Positions 8,811 to 18,120 of a stretch of 64,000 nucleotides of DNA are shown here, piece after piece (the stretch's first letter is position 1; every line of letters starts with the position of its first letter). The position numbers and the translations under genes were made by a program. The notes below the pieces were generated by a model, which was not told the DNA's origin, searched no databases, and was given only the letters and a program-made list of their open reading frames with translations. The DNA is from Clostridium pasteurianum (lineage in GTDB: Bacteria; Bacillota; Clostridia; Clostridiales; Clostridiaceae). Location: contig NZ_MCGV01000001.1 of assembly GCF_001705235.1 (NCBI RefSeq), positions 2,046,001 through 2,110,000 of the forward strand. The letters run 5' to 3'.

Positions 8811-9115
8811 TTAAATGTTTTCTTTTGAAAAAAGCATCTTACTTAGCAGTTACCTTACACATGATTCTTCTTCATATGCTTATGTGTATCCGCTTTAAAG
8901 GTTATGTACCAGGAGTCATTTCTTCAGTAATTTTTGTGCTACCGAGCATCTGGTTTCTATTCAAGGCAGAAAAGATACTGCATTATAGTGTAGGTTCAAT
9001 TCTTTTTGCCTGCCTAATCGCAGTTATTTTAACTGTAATTATTATAACAACACTTCATAACCTTATGGGCTACCTGTCTAAATTAATATATAAATATTCA
9101 GAAGTAAAAAAATAA
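8798..9115 (+). pseudogene. Truncated HXXEE-family membrane protein (C-terminal part)
   Basis: The frame encodes 105 residues with three hydrophobic segments. The core MCIRFKGYVPGVISSV, then LPSIWFLF, resembles the C-terminal half of HXXEE membrane proteins, which often sit beside a TetR regulator. The N-terminal half with the HXXEE motif is absent. The ATG lies inside the TetR remnant on the opposite strand, and pyrimidine-rich DNA with no ribosome site precedes it, so translation is doubtful. The family assignment is moderate. Confidence 0.5.
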
Positions 9116-9155
9116 ATAGGTATAATCAATGGTTAAGAATAAAAACCTTATTTAT

Positions 9156-9557
9156 TTATGATCCACTATACATGATTTCTGCAAAAATTTCATGTATATT
9201 CCCATCTGGGTCAGCAAATAGTGCTGTTCTTTGATTCCAAGGCATATCTTGTGGTTCATGAACAGAGATTGCTCCTTTAGCGATTAATTCCTTAAACGAT
9301 TCATCAACATCATTAGGATTTTCACATGGAAAAGCAAGTTCAAATTCTTGTCCAATTGGACCTTTCCTATATTCGCTACTATACACATGCATAACATCTC
9401 TCATGCAAATAGCAAACCTTGCTCCATCATTTTCAAATTCAACATAATTACCAAGATCATTTTGGATTCTAAATCCGAGGACTTGATTATAGAAGTTTTT
9501 CATTTTATCTATATCATTTGTCCAAATCGTAATAAGATTAATTTGTGCTTTCATCAT
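9156..9557 (-). CDS. VOC-superfamily (glyoxalase/bleomycin-resistance-like) protein
   Basis: The 133-residue protein has two paired beta-alpha-beta-beta-beta modules. The first is INLITIWTNDIDKMKNFYNQ, then VLGF. The second ends with FADPDGNIHEIFAE, where the Glu is a typical metal ligand of the fold. The ribosome site is AAAGGAAAA. Small VOC proteins of this length may be lyases, dioxygenases or drug-binding proteins, and nothing here decides among them. It stands alone, 38 bases from the next gene. Confidence 0.8.
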   Translation of the reverse strand: MMKAQINLITIWTNDIDKMKNFYNQVLGFRIQNDLGNYVEFENDGARFAICMRDVMHVYSSEYRKGPIGQEFELAFPCENPNDVDESFKELIAKGAISVHEPQDMPWNQRTALFADPDGNIHEIFAEIMYSGS

Positions 9558-9595
9558 ATGTTTTTTCCTTTCTTAATTTAAATCATATAGTTCAA

Positions 9596-10006
9596 TTAGA
9601 TTATTATGCCTTCAAAATGATCCATTTCATGTTGAATTATCTGTGCTGTAAATCCAGTAAACACTTGCTTTTGCTTTTTAAAATTTCTATCAAGATACTC
9701 CACCTCTATCATTTCATATCTCTTTGTTTTTCTAGATCCAATTAAAGATAAACAACTCTCTTCTGTTTCATAAGGTTTTTCTTTCTTTAAAATAACCGGA
9801 TTTATCATAGGCACAATAAGACTACCTACAGCAAATACCAATATACGCTTTTTTGCTCTAATCATATTACCAGCGAGTCCAACACAAGTCTCTAGGTTTG
9901 CTCTTAATGTATCTATTAAATCATCAACTACTGCTATATCATTTTTAGTTGCCTCTTCTGATTTTTGTCCTAAAAATAACACATCTTTTACAATCGGTCT
10001 TATCAT
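9596..10006 (-). CDS. Peptide-deformylase-family protein with divergent motif 1
   Basis: The 136-residue protein has the family's metal site. Motif 3 is HEMDH (His126, Glu127, His130) and motif 2 is ESCLS with Cys85 as the third metal ligand. Motif 1, normally GxGLAAxQ, reads VGLAGNMI and lacks the Gln that contacts the substrate formyl group. Length and motif order fit the short Def-like proteins found in clostridia as extra copies. Removal of N-formyl from nascent proteins is possible, but the main housekeeping Def is probably elsewhere. It follows the unknown gene at 10020-10286 by 13 bases. Confidence 0.75.
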   Translation of the reverse strand: MIRPIVKDVLFLGQKSEEATKNDIAVVDDLIDTLRANLETCVGLAGNMIRAKKRILVFAVGSLIVPMINPVILKKEKPYETEESCLSLIGSRKTKRYEMIEVEYLDRNFKKQKQVFTGFTAQIIQHEMDHFEGIII

Positions 10007-10019
10007 AATTTTTACCTCC

Positions 10020-10286
10020 TTATTCTTTAATTACTGATTTTCCACACTGCTCTTGAATACTTAAATCATATATATCTTTTGCCTTTTCAAATCCTTGTTT
10101 ATATTCATTTAAATCTACATTCTGAATATATTGCCTATAATCTGTGAATTCTGTAGATTCAGAAGCTTGCTCTTTTATTATATCAAATATAGCATGATCG
10201 TTTACCCTTTTACTAATAGCCTTTAGATAATTCTTCATCCCAATTTGAGCAATCATTTGTGGCGTTACTTCATTTTTGTATGGCAC
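10020..10286 (-). CDS. Unrecognised 88-residue protein
   Basis: A GTG start at 10286, preceded by GGTGAAAT, opens a frame for a hydrophilic, mostly alpha-helical protein (VTPQMIAQIGMKNYLKAISK; C-terminal QEQCGKSVIKE). I recognise no domain, signal peptide or membrane segment. It is 13 bases upstream of the deformylase-like gene on the same strand, so the two are probably cotranscribed. It could be the C-terminal piece of a larger regulator, but no HTH is visible. Confidence 0.5.
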   Translation of the reverse strand: MPYKNEVTPQMIAQIGMKNYLKAISKRVNDHAIFDIIKEQASESTEFTDYRQYIQNVDLNEYKQGFEKAKDIYDLSIQEQCGKSVIKE

Positions 10287-10335
10287 ATTTCACCAACTAA
10301 CTATCAAATATGATACAGTATTTTTAGTTATAAAA

Positions 10336-10370
10336 TAGCCTTAGGCATTGATACTACTTGTCTAAAGCTA
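10336..10370 (-). repeat. Copy 2 of the intergenic hairpin repeat (orphan terminator-like)
   Basis: TAGCCTTAG pairs with CTAAAGCTA (one mismatch). The surroundings match the hairpin at 5274-5312, including the flanks TATAAAA and GCTATGAAC. On the minus strand a short T-stretch follows. No leftward gene now ends here, since the next gene to the right (10509) runs on the plus strand. It may mark the 3' end of a lost gene. Confidence 0.55.
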
Positions 10371-10508
10371 TGAACCTCACTTATTATATATATTATAAGT
10401 GGTAATTTATGTTATTATATTAAAAAATTCTTTGATATAATATTATGTAGATTATTTACATTAATATAAAACAGAATAAATTGAGATTGTTTAGAAAGGT
10501 AGAGCAGA

Positions 10509-11186
10509 ATGAATAAGATATTAATCGTAGAAGATGATCCTAAAATTAATAAAATGCTACAAACCTTATTAATAAAAAATAAATATACAACGGCAGCTGC
10601 CTTTTCTGGTACAGAGGCTCTTTTATTACTAGAAAAGGAATCCTTTGATTTGATTTTATTGGACTTAATGTTACCAGGCTTAAGTGGTGAAGAAATTTTA
10701 ACAAAAATTAATGAAGAGTTTCAAATTCCTATTATATGTGTATCTGCAAAAGATGATTTAGACACTAAACTTGGGATGATCCGGGACGGTGCAGATGATT
10801 ATATAACAAAGCCATTTAATAATGAAGAATTAATTGTAAGGATAGGTGCAGTATTAAGAAGAATGAATAAGGGGACAAGCATAGATAAAACCAATATATT
10901 TACATTTAAAGATTTAGTTTTAGATAGTGAAAATCATATTGTAACTATCAATAATGAACCTATTGAACTTACAGTAAAAGAATATAAAATATTAAAATTA
11001 CTAATTAGCAATCCTAAGAAAGTATTTACAAAACAGAATATATTTGAAAGTGTTTGGTCTGAAGAATATATTCTAGATGAAAGAGTGGTTACAGTGCATG
11101 TTAGTAATTTGCGCAATAAATTGAAACATGGTGATACATATATAAAAACAGTTTGGGGAATAGGATATAAAATGCAAGATAATTGA
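10509..11186 (+). CDS. OmpR/PhoB-type response regulator
   Basis: The 225-residue protein has an N-terminal receiver domain with acidic pair Glu8-Asp9-Asp10, phospho-acceptor Asp52 (LILLDLMLPG) and conserved Lys in ITKPFN. A C-terminal winged-helix domain follows at about 125-223 (VTVHVSNLRNKLK, IKTVWGIGYK). The ribosome site is GAAAGGTAGAG. Its partner kinase is most likely the HK at 14357-15268, with the ABC genes between them as probable targets. This layout is typical of bacitracin or lantibiotic detoxification modules. Confidence 0.9.
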   Translation: MNKILIVEDDPKINKMLQTLLIKNKYTTAAAFSGTEALLLLEKESFDLILLDLMLPGLSGEEILTKINEEFQIPIICVSAKDDLDTKLGMIRDGADDYITKPFNNEELIVRIGAVLRRMNKGTSIDKTNIFTFKDLVLDSENHIVTINNEPIELTVKEYKILKLLISNPKKVFTKQNIFESVWSEEYILDERVVTVHVSNLRNKLKHGDTYIKTVWGIGYKMQDN

Positions 11187-11304
11187 TTTATAAAACTTGA
11201 TACTTTCTTGATAAATTCTAAAATGTATTTTAATACTTTTTAGTTAGTATTTAAATATAGAATTAAAAAATATTTTAATTACAGAAAGTAAGAGGTATAA
11301 GTAT

Positions 11305-12210
11305 ATGGGATTAGTATTGCAAACTAATTGTTTGACTAAGAAATATGGAAAGCAATTAGCTATAAATAAGATTAATATGAAGGTTGAAAAAGGTGATATT
11401 TACGGGTTAATAGGTAAAAATGGTGCAGGAAAAACAACAATTATGAAAATTGCTTGTGGATTAATTCATCAAAGTCAGGGGGATATTCAATTATTTGAAA
11501 GTAGCGATGTAGAAAAAGGAAGAAAAAGAATTGGATGTATTATTGAATATCCAGCATTGTACCCTTATATGACAGCAAGAGAAAACTTGATTTATTACGA
11601 TAAGCTGCTTGGCATTGTAGACTATAGTAATGTAGATGAGGTTTTAAATCTAGTTGGCTTGAGTGATACAGGAAAAAAGAAAACTAAAGCTTTTTCGCTT
11701 GGCATGAAACAGCGCTTATCCATTGCAATTTCCTTATTAGGTAATCCTGATTTTCTTATCTTAGATGAACCTATCAATGGATTAGATCCTTATGGTATTA
11801 AAGAAATTAGGGAACTGCTATTAAGACTAAATACTGAAAATGAAATTACCATTTTAATTTCTTCTCATATTTTAGGAGAACTTGCTAAGATTGCAACAAA
11901 ATATGGAATTATAAATAAAGGAGTGCTTATCGATGAATTTAAAGCATCTGAATTGAATGAACGCTGCAAAAAATGTCTTACTGTAGTAGTGAATGATTCT
12001 GAAAAGGCAGCTTACATTTTAAAAAACAACATAAAAAGTTCAGATTTTGAAGTGTTTAATGAAGGAAAAATTTGCATTTATGATTTCCTGGATATACCTG
12101 CCAAGATTAATAAAGAATTGATTGAAAATGGCGTTCTAGTATCAAGTATTGGTTTAGAAGGAAATGATATAGAAGCGTATTTCGTGAAAATGATGGGAGG
12201 CAATCAATAA
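11305..12210 (+). CDS. ABC transporter ATP-binding protein, BcrA/lantibiotic-immunity type
   Basis: The 301-residue ATPase has Walker A GKNGAGKTT, signature SLGMKQRLSIA, Walker B FLILDEPINGLDP and an H-loop (SSHIL). An extra C-terminal stretch of about 85 residues is typical of the BcrA/NukF/MutF group that exports peptide antibiotics from the membrane. Its stop overlaps the permease start by one base (TAATG). With the RR upstream and HK downstream it forms a peptide-resistance module; the actual substrate is not predictable. Confidence 0.88.
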   Translation: MGLVLQTNCLTKKYGKQLAINKINMKVEKGDIYGLIGKNGAGKTTIMKIACGLIHQSQGDIQLFESSDVEKGRKRIGCIIEYPALYPYMTARENLIYYDKLLGIVDYSNVDEVLNLVGLSDTGKKKTKAFSLGMKQRLSIAISLLGNPDFLILDEPINGLDPYGIKEIRELLLRLNTENEITILISSHILGELAKIATKYGIINKGVLIDEFKASELNERCKKCLTVVVNDSEKAAYILKNNIKSSDFEVFNEGKICIYDFLDIPAKINKELIENGVLVSSIGLEGNDIEAYFVKMMGGNQ

Positions 12211-12959
12211 TGCTAAATGTAATTTCTAGTGAATTTTATAAGATATTTAAAAGTAAAATTTTTTATGCTATATCAATTATACTCCTAGCAATGAATTGTA
12301 TTTCTTTATTTTTAAAGAAATCAACTCTTGTCACTTCTAAGCTAAAAGGACAAATGTTAGTAACAGGATTTTCTAGCTATCGAGAATCCTACAATGCAGA
12401 TTTTATTTTCTATATTATCCTCATATTTGTGGTTTGTTTAATTACTGCTGAGTATGCAAATGGCAGCATACGTCAAATGGCCTGCCATGGAATTGCTAGA
12501 TGGAAATTAGTTCTTGGACAGTATATAGCTATGTCTTCTATCATTACAATAATCTTATTGAGTTTTGGAATTTTAAATTTATTAACAGATACAATAGCCT
12601 TTCGATTAGGAGAAGTTCCTATAGCAGCATTTATTCGGATGAATATAGGAATGATTTGCATGTTTTGGGGTGTGTCGGGAGTTGGCACTTTTTTATCTTA
12701 TTTTATAAAAAGTGTAAGCGTTACAATTATAGTTTCCATGTTATTAGTGGTGAGCTGCAACCTTATGGTAAATTTGCTTACTTTATTAACAAAAAACGAT
12801 GTTTTTACAAAATACTCTCTTACAAATATGCGTAATACCCTAATTAATTTTAATTCAAAACCAGAAGATGTTGTGAAATGTTCAATCATATTTGTACTAA
12901 TTGGGATAACTACACTTTTGGGAGCTAGTTTACTATTTTCAAAAAGAGATATTGATTAA
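12210..12959 (+). CDS. ABC-2-type permease, BcrB/lantibiotic-immunity type
   Basis: The 249-residue protein has six predicted membrane segments. A conserved motif precedes helix 2-3 (TAEYANGSIRQMACHGIARW), typical of ABC-2 permeases of the MutE/BcrB kind. It is translationally coupled to the ATPase gene at 11305. The likely role is membrane export or extraction of a peptide antibiotic. The downstream neighbour on the same strand is a decayed FtsX-type transporter, so this pair may be the only working transporter in the module. Confidence 0.85.
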   Translation: MLNVISSEFYKIFKSKIFYAISIILLAMNCISLFLKKSTLVTSKLKGQMLVTGFSSYRESYNADFIFYIILIFVVCLITAEYANGSIRQMACHGIARWKLVLGQYIAMSSIITIILLSFGILNLLTDTIAFRLGEVPIAAFIRMNIGMICMFWGVSGVGTFLSYFIKSVSVTIIVSMLLVVSCNLMVNLLTLLTKNDVFTKYSLTNMRNTLINFNSKPEDVVKCSIIFVLIGITTLLGASLLFSKRDID

Positions 12960-12990
12960 TAATAATAAATAAATGAGAGGAGATAATATT

Positions 12991-14300
12991 TTGTATATAT
13001 TAAGAACAGAAAATTTTTCAAAAATCTATGGAGATGGAGAAACAAAGGTTACTGCATTAGACAATTTAAATTTGAAAATAGATAAAGAACAATTTATCTC
13101 AATAATTGGACCAAGTGGATTAGGAAAATCTATATGGAATTAGTAATAATAGTGATGCAAATACCCAATTTATTATAATTATGACTATAGTGATAATTTT
13201 ATTTTTACTAGTCATGGGCACATTTATTCTTATTATTTATAATGCATTTTTACTATCTGCTAATATCAGAATTAAGGAATTGAGTATTCTAAAAAGCTTA
13301 GGAGCAACTCCAAAACAAATTAAATATTCTGTAATTTATAAAGGATTTTTATTATGGATTATTCAATTACCAATTGGTTTGATTGTTGGTATAGAATGAT
13401 TAATAAAATTATATCTCTACCTGAAATTAAAGATAGTGTAATTAGAAGACAAGTACGTACTTCAACTTATTTATCATCAAATCAGGAGTCAAAAGTTTTT
13501 GCTAAAGCTGGTGGATTTGCGGGAGTTGACTACAAAAAATACAACGTATTAAAACAAAATGGCAAATATAGAATTATAGTAAATTTAGTAGGCTTGAATG
13601 ATGACGCCTTTAATAAGTATTGCAAAAAAATTGGTACTAATTCTGAAAAATATTATAAAAAAGATACAACAACAGGTATACTATTAAATAGCACACATTA
13701 TAAACCAGATAATTCTAATAAGGTGAAACTATTACCTTTGTTAAATACAAAAGCTGGAAGTAAAATGCTTTTATATGAAAAAGTAGAAGATAACGTGTAA
13801 AGAAAAAGCTAACACAAATTTGTAATCCCTACTTACCATACCAGGATTTTACAATATGGTGCTTAGTAGACAAAAAGCATCATGGAGAGCTTGTTCAGAA
13901 AGCTATTTCAATTAGCGTTTTGCTGTTGCTTTAGTGATTGGAATAATTGGCATTCTCAATACATTTTTCAACTGTTTCAAATAATATTAGACTGAATAAG
14001 AAAGAATTTTCTATGCTGCGATCAATTAGAGTAACACCTAAAGGATTAAATAAAATGCTTGGCTTATAAGGTTTATTCTTTGCATTGAGGCCAATTATTA
14101 TTGGCATTCCAGTTGTATTTATTATTTGTTTTTATATGCTTAAGCTAACATCAATGACATGGAGAGAATTTATAGCAGTTTTTCAAGGTACAGCAATTTC
14201 AATTTACATTATGATAATATTTGTTTCTATATTCTTGTCATATTGGATTTCTTCTGAATCAATTAAACAAAATAATATTATAGAAGCAATGAAAGATTAA
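12991..14300 (+). pseudogene. Decayed MacB-like ABC transporter (ATPase and FtsX permease fused by deletion and frameshifted)
   Basis: A TTG start at 12991, with an AGAGGAG ribosome site, opens a MacB-type ATPase that reads to Walker A as GPSGLGKS and then stops at 13143, after 50 residues. The bases directly after belong to the middle of an FtsX permease in another frame (RIKELSILKSLGATPKQIKY), which ends at 13399. A third frame (13354-13800) carries its extracytoplasmic domain. Broken stretches follow, such as the segment coding NKKEFSMLRS. The C-terminal helices resume at 14085-14300 and end IKQNNIIEAMKD. At least one large deletion and several frame changes are needed to explain it. Confidence 0.85.
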
Positions 14301-14356
14301 GTAGTATGATTTTCGTTTTTGTGTAAATACAAGGTGATTCATATAAAGGAGTTAGT

Positions 14357-15268
14357 ATGAAAAACATTTGGATGGTTACAACTTTTTTGTCCCTTTTTAT
14401 ACTTGTCATGCTTATTTTTTATCATTTATATTATCGCATGAATATTAAACATATTACAAAACAATTAAAGGAAATTATGAATATAAAAGATACCAATGAG
14501 CTTTTGACGGTAGTAGTAAAGCAAAGAGATATTGCGAATTTGGTTAATCAACTCAATAATTTAATAGGAGATATAAGAAGGTCTCGTATAAAAATTAAAA
14601 GATTAAACAGAAATTTTAGACAGAGTATAACTAATATTTCTCATGATTTACGTACACCATTAACAACTGCTAGTGGGTATGTTCAAATGCTCCAGGCAAG
14701 TGCTGTAGATAAAGAACAACAGGAATATTTAGCAATAGTGCTGGAACGACAAAACATGGTTAAGATACTGCTGGAACAATTATTTGAATATGTACGTATA
14801 GAATCAGGAGAGATTGTTTATAAACATATACCTATAGATGCGAAAAAAATTTTTATGGATATACTTGTTATGTATTATGATGATTTTTATAAAAAAGGAC
14901 AAGAGCCAACTGTTCATTTACCGGAAAAACCATGCATGATACAAGGAGACGAACAAGGAGTCAAAAGAATATTTTCAAATGTTCTATTTAATGCAATTGT
15001 ACATGGTAAGGGAGAATATTGTTTTGAAGTCCAGGAAGTTGGTAGAAGCTATGCGTTTACTTTTTCTAATTTTAGTGAACCCATGACCAAAGATGATTTA
15101 GATTATATTTTTAAACGCTCTTATACAAAGGATAAATCCAGAAATAAAAAGACTACAGGATTAGGACTTACAATAGCCAGAGAAATTACAAAACGATTGA
15201 ATGGAACAATAGAAGCTTTTTATAATAATGGTAAGTTCTCAATATATATTTTATTTCCTAAAGTTTAA
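14357..15268 (+). CDS. Sensor histidine kinase with one N-terminal membrane segment
   Basis: The 303-residue kinase has one hydrophobic segment near the N-terminus and a coiled linker. The H-box is ITNISHDLRTPL, the N-box RIFSNVLFNAIVHG, and the G-box TTGLGLTIAREI. There is almost no extracytoplasmic loop, as in intramembrane-sensing kinases that take their signal from an ABC transporter. It lies at the end of the module starting with the RR at 10509, after the decayed transporter. If the lost FtsX transporter was its sensor partner, signalling may be impaired (inference). The ribosome site AAAGGAG precedes the ATG. Confidence 0.88.
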   Translation: MKNIWMVTTFLSLFILVMLIFYHLYYRMNIKHITKQLKEIMNIKDTNELLTVVVKQRDIANLVNQLNNLIGDIRRSRIKIKRLNRNFRQSITNISHDLRTPLTTASGYVQMLQASAVDKEQQEYLAIVLERQNMVKILLEQLFEYVRIESGEIVYKHIPIDAKKIFMDILVMYYDDFYKKGQEPTVHLPEKPCMIQGDEQGVKRIFSNVLFNAIVHGKGEYCFEVQEVGRSYAFTFSNFSEPMTKDDLDYIFKRSYTKDKSRNKKTTGLGLTIAREITKRLNGTIEAFYNNGKFSIYILFPKV

Positions 15269-15518
15269 TAAATATATAAATAAGGATAATTCAATATTAA
15301 ATGCTTTCTGATTTAATTCCGTTTTTATCACATATGTGATTCTACAGACATTATTTAAAAAAGATGAAATAAGAGATACAAAAAGAAATTTAATAAGGTG
15401 CAGTTAATTACAATGTTATGTTTGGGGCAATTAGACCCTCCTTACAATTATCTATATTAAAATTAAACTAATCTAATAAAATCAGTGTATCTAACGTTGT
15501 TTATATATAAAATGTCTA

Positions 15519-15561
15519 AAAAATAGTAGCCCCGACTCTCAATTGGAAAGCTACTATTTTT
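15519..15561. terminator. Bidirectional terminator between the HK and the DUF1003 gene
   Basis: A 12-bp stem (AAAAATAGTAGC with GCTACTATTTTT) has a 19-base loop, and T-tracts lie on both strands. It ends the rightward HK transcript and the leftward DUF1003 transcript. The remainder of 15269-15694 is AT-rich, and I see no gene in it. Confidence 0.8.
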
Positions 15562-15694
15562 AATATATAAAATTTATAAGCTTATAGTGTGTTCCTCAAT
15601 TTTACTTACTATCCTTTATTTATTACACGGTTCCCCATATCTAATCCTAGACCTTCTTATATATGTACACCTACACCATACCCATAACAATACC

Positions 15695-16210
15695 CTATTT
15701 GTTTTTCTCCATTTCAGCAATTTTTTTCATCATAGTTTTTTGATTTTCTATAATTTCGTCCATTTTGAAATGCAAATCTTCTATAATTATCTCGGATTTC
15801 AAATTCACTTTATAATCATTTTTAGCCTTTATTCTATCTTTATCTCCTTCTCTGTTTTGGGACATCATTATTATTGGTGCCTGTATTGCGGCAACACATG
15901 ACAAAAATAAATTTAAAAGAATAAATGGAAATGGATCAAAGGGCTTTATTATGTATGATACATTTATAATTATCCAAATTATAATCATTGACACTGATAC
16001 TATTATAAATGGCCAGCTTCCAACAAAACTAGAAACCTTATCAGATACTCTATCCCCAAAACTCAGCTTTTTTTCATCTATGTCGTTAGCATCCTTAGAA
16101 ATCTTACCATGTATTAATTCATGTATGAGTTCCTCCTCTACGCCGTCAAATTGCTCTCTATTTTCTAATATCTTTTTAGTTATTTCCTCGTAATCATATT
16201 TACTCTCCAC
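15695..16210 (-). CDS. DUF1003 membrane protein
   Basis: The 171-residue protein has two closely spaced membrane helices (SWPFIIVSVSMIIIWIIINV; FPFILLNLFLSCVAAIQAPI) with the DUF1003 signature FDPFPFILLN between them. QAPIIMMSQNR follows the second helix. A hydrophilic N-terminus (residues 1-60) and a coiled-coil C-terminus (about 140-170) flank them. Family members are widespread, and I know of no established biochemical role. It lies 29 bases downstream of the BceB-like gene and may be the last gene of that transcript. Confidence 0.88.
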   Translation of the reverse strand: MESKYDYEEITKKILENREQFDGVEEELIHELIHGKISKDANDIDEKKLSFGDRVSDKVSSFVGSWPFIIVSVSMIIIWIIINVSYIIKPFDPFPFILLNLFLSCVAAIQAPIIMMSQNREGDKDRIKAKNDYKVNLKSEIIIEDLHFKMDEIIENQKTMMKKIAEMEKNK

Positions 16211-16239
16211 GTAATAAATCCTCCGCTTTCACAAATTTA

Positions 16240-18120
16240 TCATATAAACTTTTTAACATATTTTTTACCATAAATCAAGCAAATCATTACTTCCAGCAGC
16301 GTATAACCTGTTCCTGACATTAAAGCATATTTAAATGCATTCATATCCATTCTTAATAATAATAGAAAATATACTCCTATTGCTAATACACACGGTGATA
16401 AGAACATGACACCTAATTCTTTTAAAATATTTTTTGAGATTTCCCTTTCGGTAATTCCAATTTTATAAACCTTATTGTATTTAACTTTCTCATATTCATA
16501 CTCCATTAAAAGTTTAAAATGAAACATTAAATTTGAAGCTATAAAAAATAGCACAAATATAAAACTAAATAGAAATTTCAAAAACGAGTCCGAATCCTGC
16601 GTAAGTTTATAGGTATCTATCTTTGAAGAAGGTTTGAATCTATCCATATCTTCTGCTTTACTCTTGAAACTCAAACTTTTATTTTTATTACATTCATTTA
16701 ATTTATTAGTAAGCTTATTTATTATGCCTTGTGTCTTATGCCAGTCCTCATCAAAATTAATTAGTTTTATAGTTCCTATACTATCTTGAAGTGCCGCTTC
16801 TTTTATTCTTATATAATCATCATTATTAACTATTAGGTATGTATTGTTTATCAAATTAACATTATTAAATATTACCTTTTCTATTTTTCCCTGACAATGA
16901 TACACGTTATTATTTATATAGCAGCTTTTTAAATCCATATTATCACTGCTGTGATCATAACCATCGTTTTTATCTATCTGATATAGGTATATAAACTTTC
17001 CCTTATTCACTTTAAAGTTTGTTCCAACTGTACTATTTAAATTTTTATCAGAAATTACGGGCATTCGATCTTGAATTATTTCCAAACTTTTTAATGAACT
17101 TATTCTTGTATTTTCACTTTTAACTATATTATTTAAATCCTTTGCTGAAAGCTGATTCTTCCCATATAATTCAGCATAAGCAGCATCATATGGATTATAC
17201 CTTAACGTATAAATTTTCATTTCCTTTGAGCTTGTAAAAATCATACTAGCAAAGAAAATAACTACAGCAATAAGCATAGTTATTGAAAACAATATGTTCT
17301 TTGAACTTCCAATTTTATATCTTATATTACTGATAAAAAACATGTTTTTGAAGCACCTATTTTTACGTATTTTCAAAAAGCTTTCTATAAAACACTGTAA
17401 ATTAGATACTATTAAATATATCCCTATAACATAAACCGCTATGCTTACATAAATTAACGTCTTAGACTTTATAAAACCTTGAATAGCAATTGATAAAGCT
17501 ACACATATTACCCCTAAAATCGCAAAACCTTTTCTACCTAAAAAATTGTTATCTTCCTTCTTTGCACTCTTAATCAAATTTGCAATATTGCATCTTCCTA
17601 TAATTACACAGCTCTTTAAGATTGAAAACATACTAATTGTTCCAAAAAATGCTACAGTATATATATAACTTTTTAAATTTATTGAAAGTGTTATATTTAC
17701 TTCGATTATTTTTAACACTACAGCATAAAACACACTTGATATTAATGTTCCAAAGAATAAACCTAACACTAGAGAAATCACTGCAATAATCATATTTTCA
17801 TATATAATAATCTTTCCTATATCCATGTCAGTCATTCCAATAGTCATAAAAACTCCAAAATCCTTTTTTCTAAGTTTAATAAAATAATTATGTGAATAGA
17901 CAATAAAAAAAGCTAAAAATGTAGCTAGAATTACCGTTGATCCAAATATATTACTGGATATCATAGGATCTAATTTAAGTGGATCATTAAAATCCTTATT
18001 TGTATAGATGGTAATGTACAGGAAAAATATAATTACTGAAAAGCTATTACACAACATATATAATATGTATCGTCTTATATTTTGCTTAAACATTTTAAAT
18101 GAAATTTCTTTAAAATTCAT
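16240..18120 (-). CDS. BceB-type ABC transporter permease (FtsX domains)
   Basis: The 626-residue protein has about ten membrane helices. An FtsX-type domain lies near residues 60-190. A large extracytoplasmic domain at about 310-520 lies between helices 7 and 8. The last helices follow (SFLKFLFSFIFVLFFIASNL; GITEREISKNILKELG). This is the layout of bacitracin/lantibiotic detoxification permeases that also signal to BceS-type kinases. It overlaps its ATPase gene by four bases. No two-component pair is adjacent in the same operon, so control could come from the RR/HK at 20751-22855 or from elsewhere. Confidence 0.88.
   Translation of the reverse strand: MNFKEISFKMFKQNIRRYILYMLCNSFSVIIFFLYITIYTNKDFNDPLKLDPMISSNIFGSTVILATFLAFFIVYSHNYFIKLRKKDFGVFMTIGMTDMDIGKIIIYENMIIAVISLVLGLFFGTLISSVFYAVVLKIIEVNITLSINLKSYIYTVAFFGTISMFSILKSCVIIGRCNIANLIKSAKKEDNNFLGRKGFAILGVICVALSIAIQGFIKSKTLIYVSIAVYVIGIYLIVSNLQCFIESFLKIRKNRCFKNMFFISNIRYKIGSSKNILFSITMLIAVVIFFASMIFTSSKEMKIYTLRYNPYDAAYAELYGKNQLSAKDLNNIVKSENTRISSLKSLEIIQDRMPVISDKNLNSTVGTNFKVNKGKFIYLYQIDKNDGYDHSSDNMDLKSCYINNNVYHCQGKIEKVIFNNVNLINNTYLIVNNDDYIRIKEAALQDSIGTIKLINFDEDWHKTQGIINKLTNKLNECNKNKSLSFKSKAEDMDRFKPSSKIDTYKLTQDSDSFLKFLFSFIFVLFFIASNLMFHFKLLMEYEYEKVKYNKVYKIGITEREISKNILKELGVMFLSPCVLAIGVYFLLLLRMDMNAFKYALMSGTGYTLLEVMICLIYGKKYVKKFI

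Noticed and set aside
13354-13800. Independent 148-residue gene
   Set aside because: It is the extracytoplasmic part of the broken FtsX permease; its first 14 codons overlap the preceding permease fragment in another frame.
15269-15518. Remnant gene between the HK and its terminator
   Set aside because: A short stretch coding KKDEIRDTKRNLIRC looked protein-like, but no frame extends it and no family was recognised.
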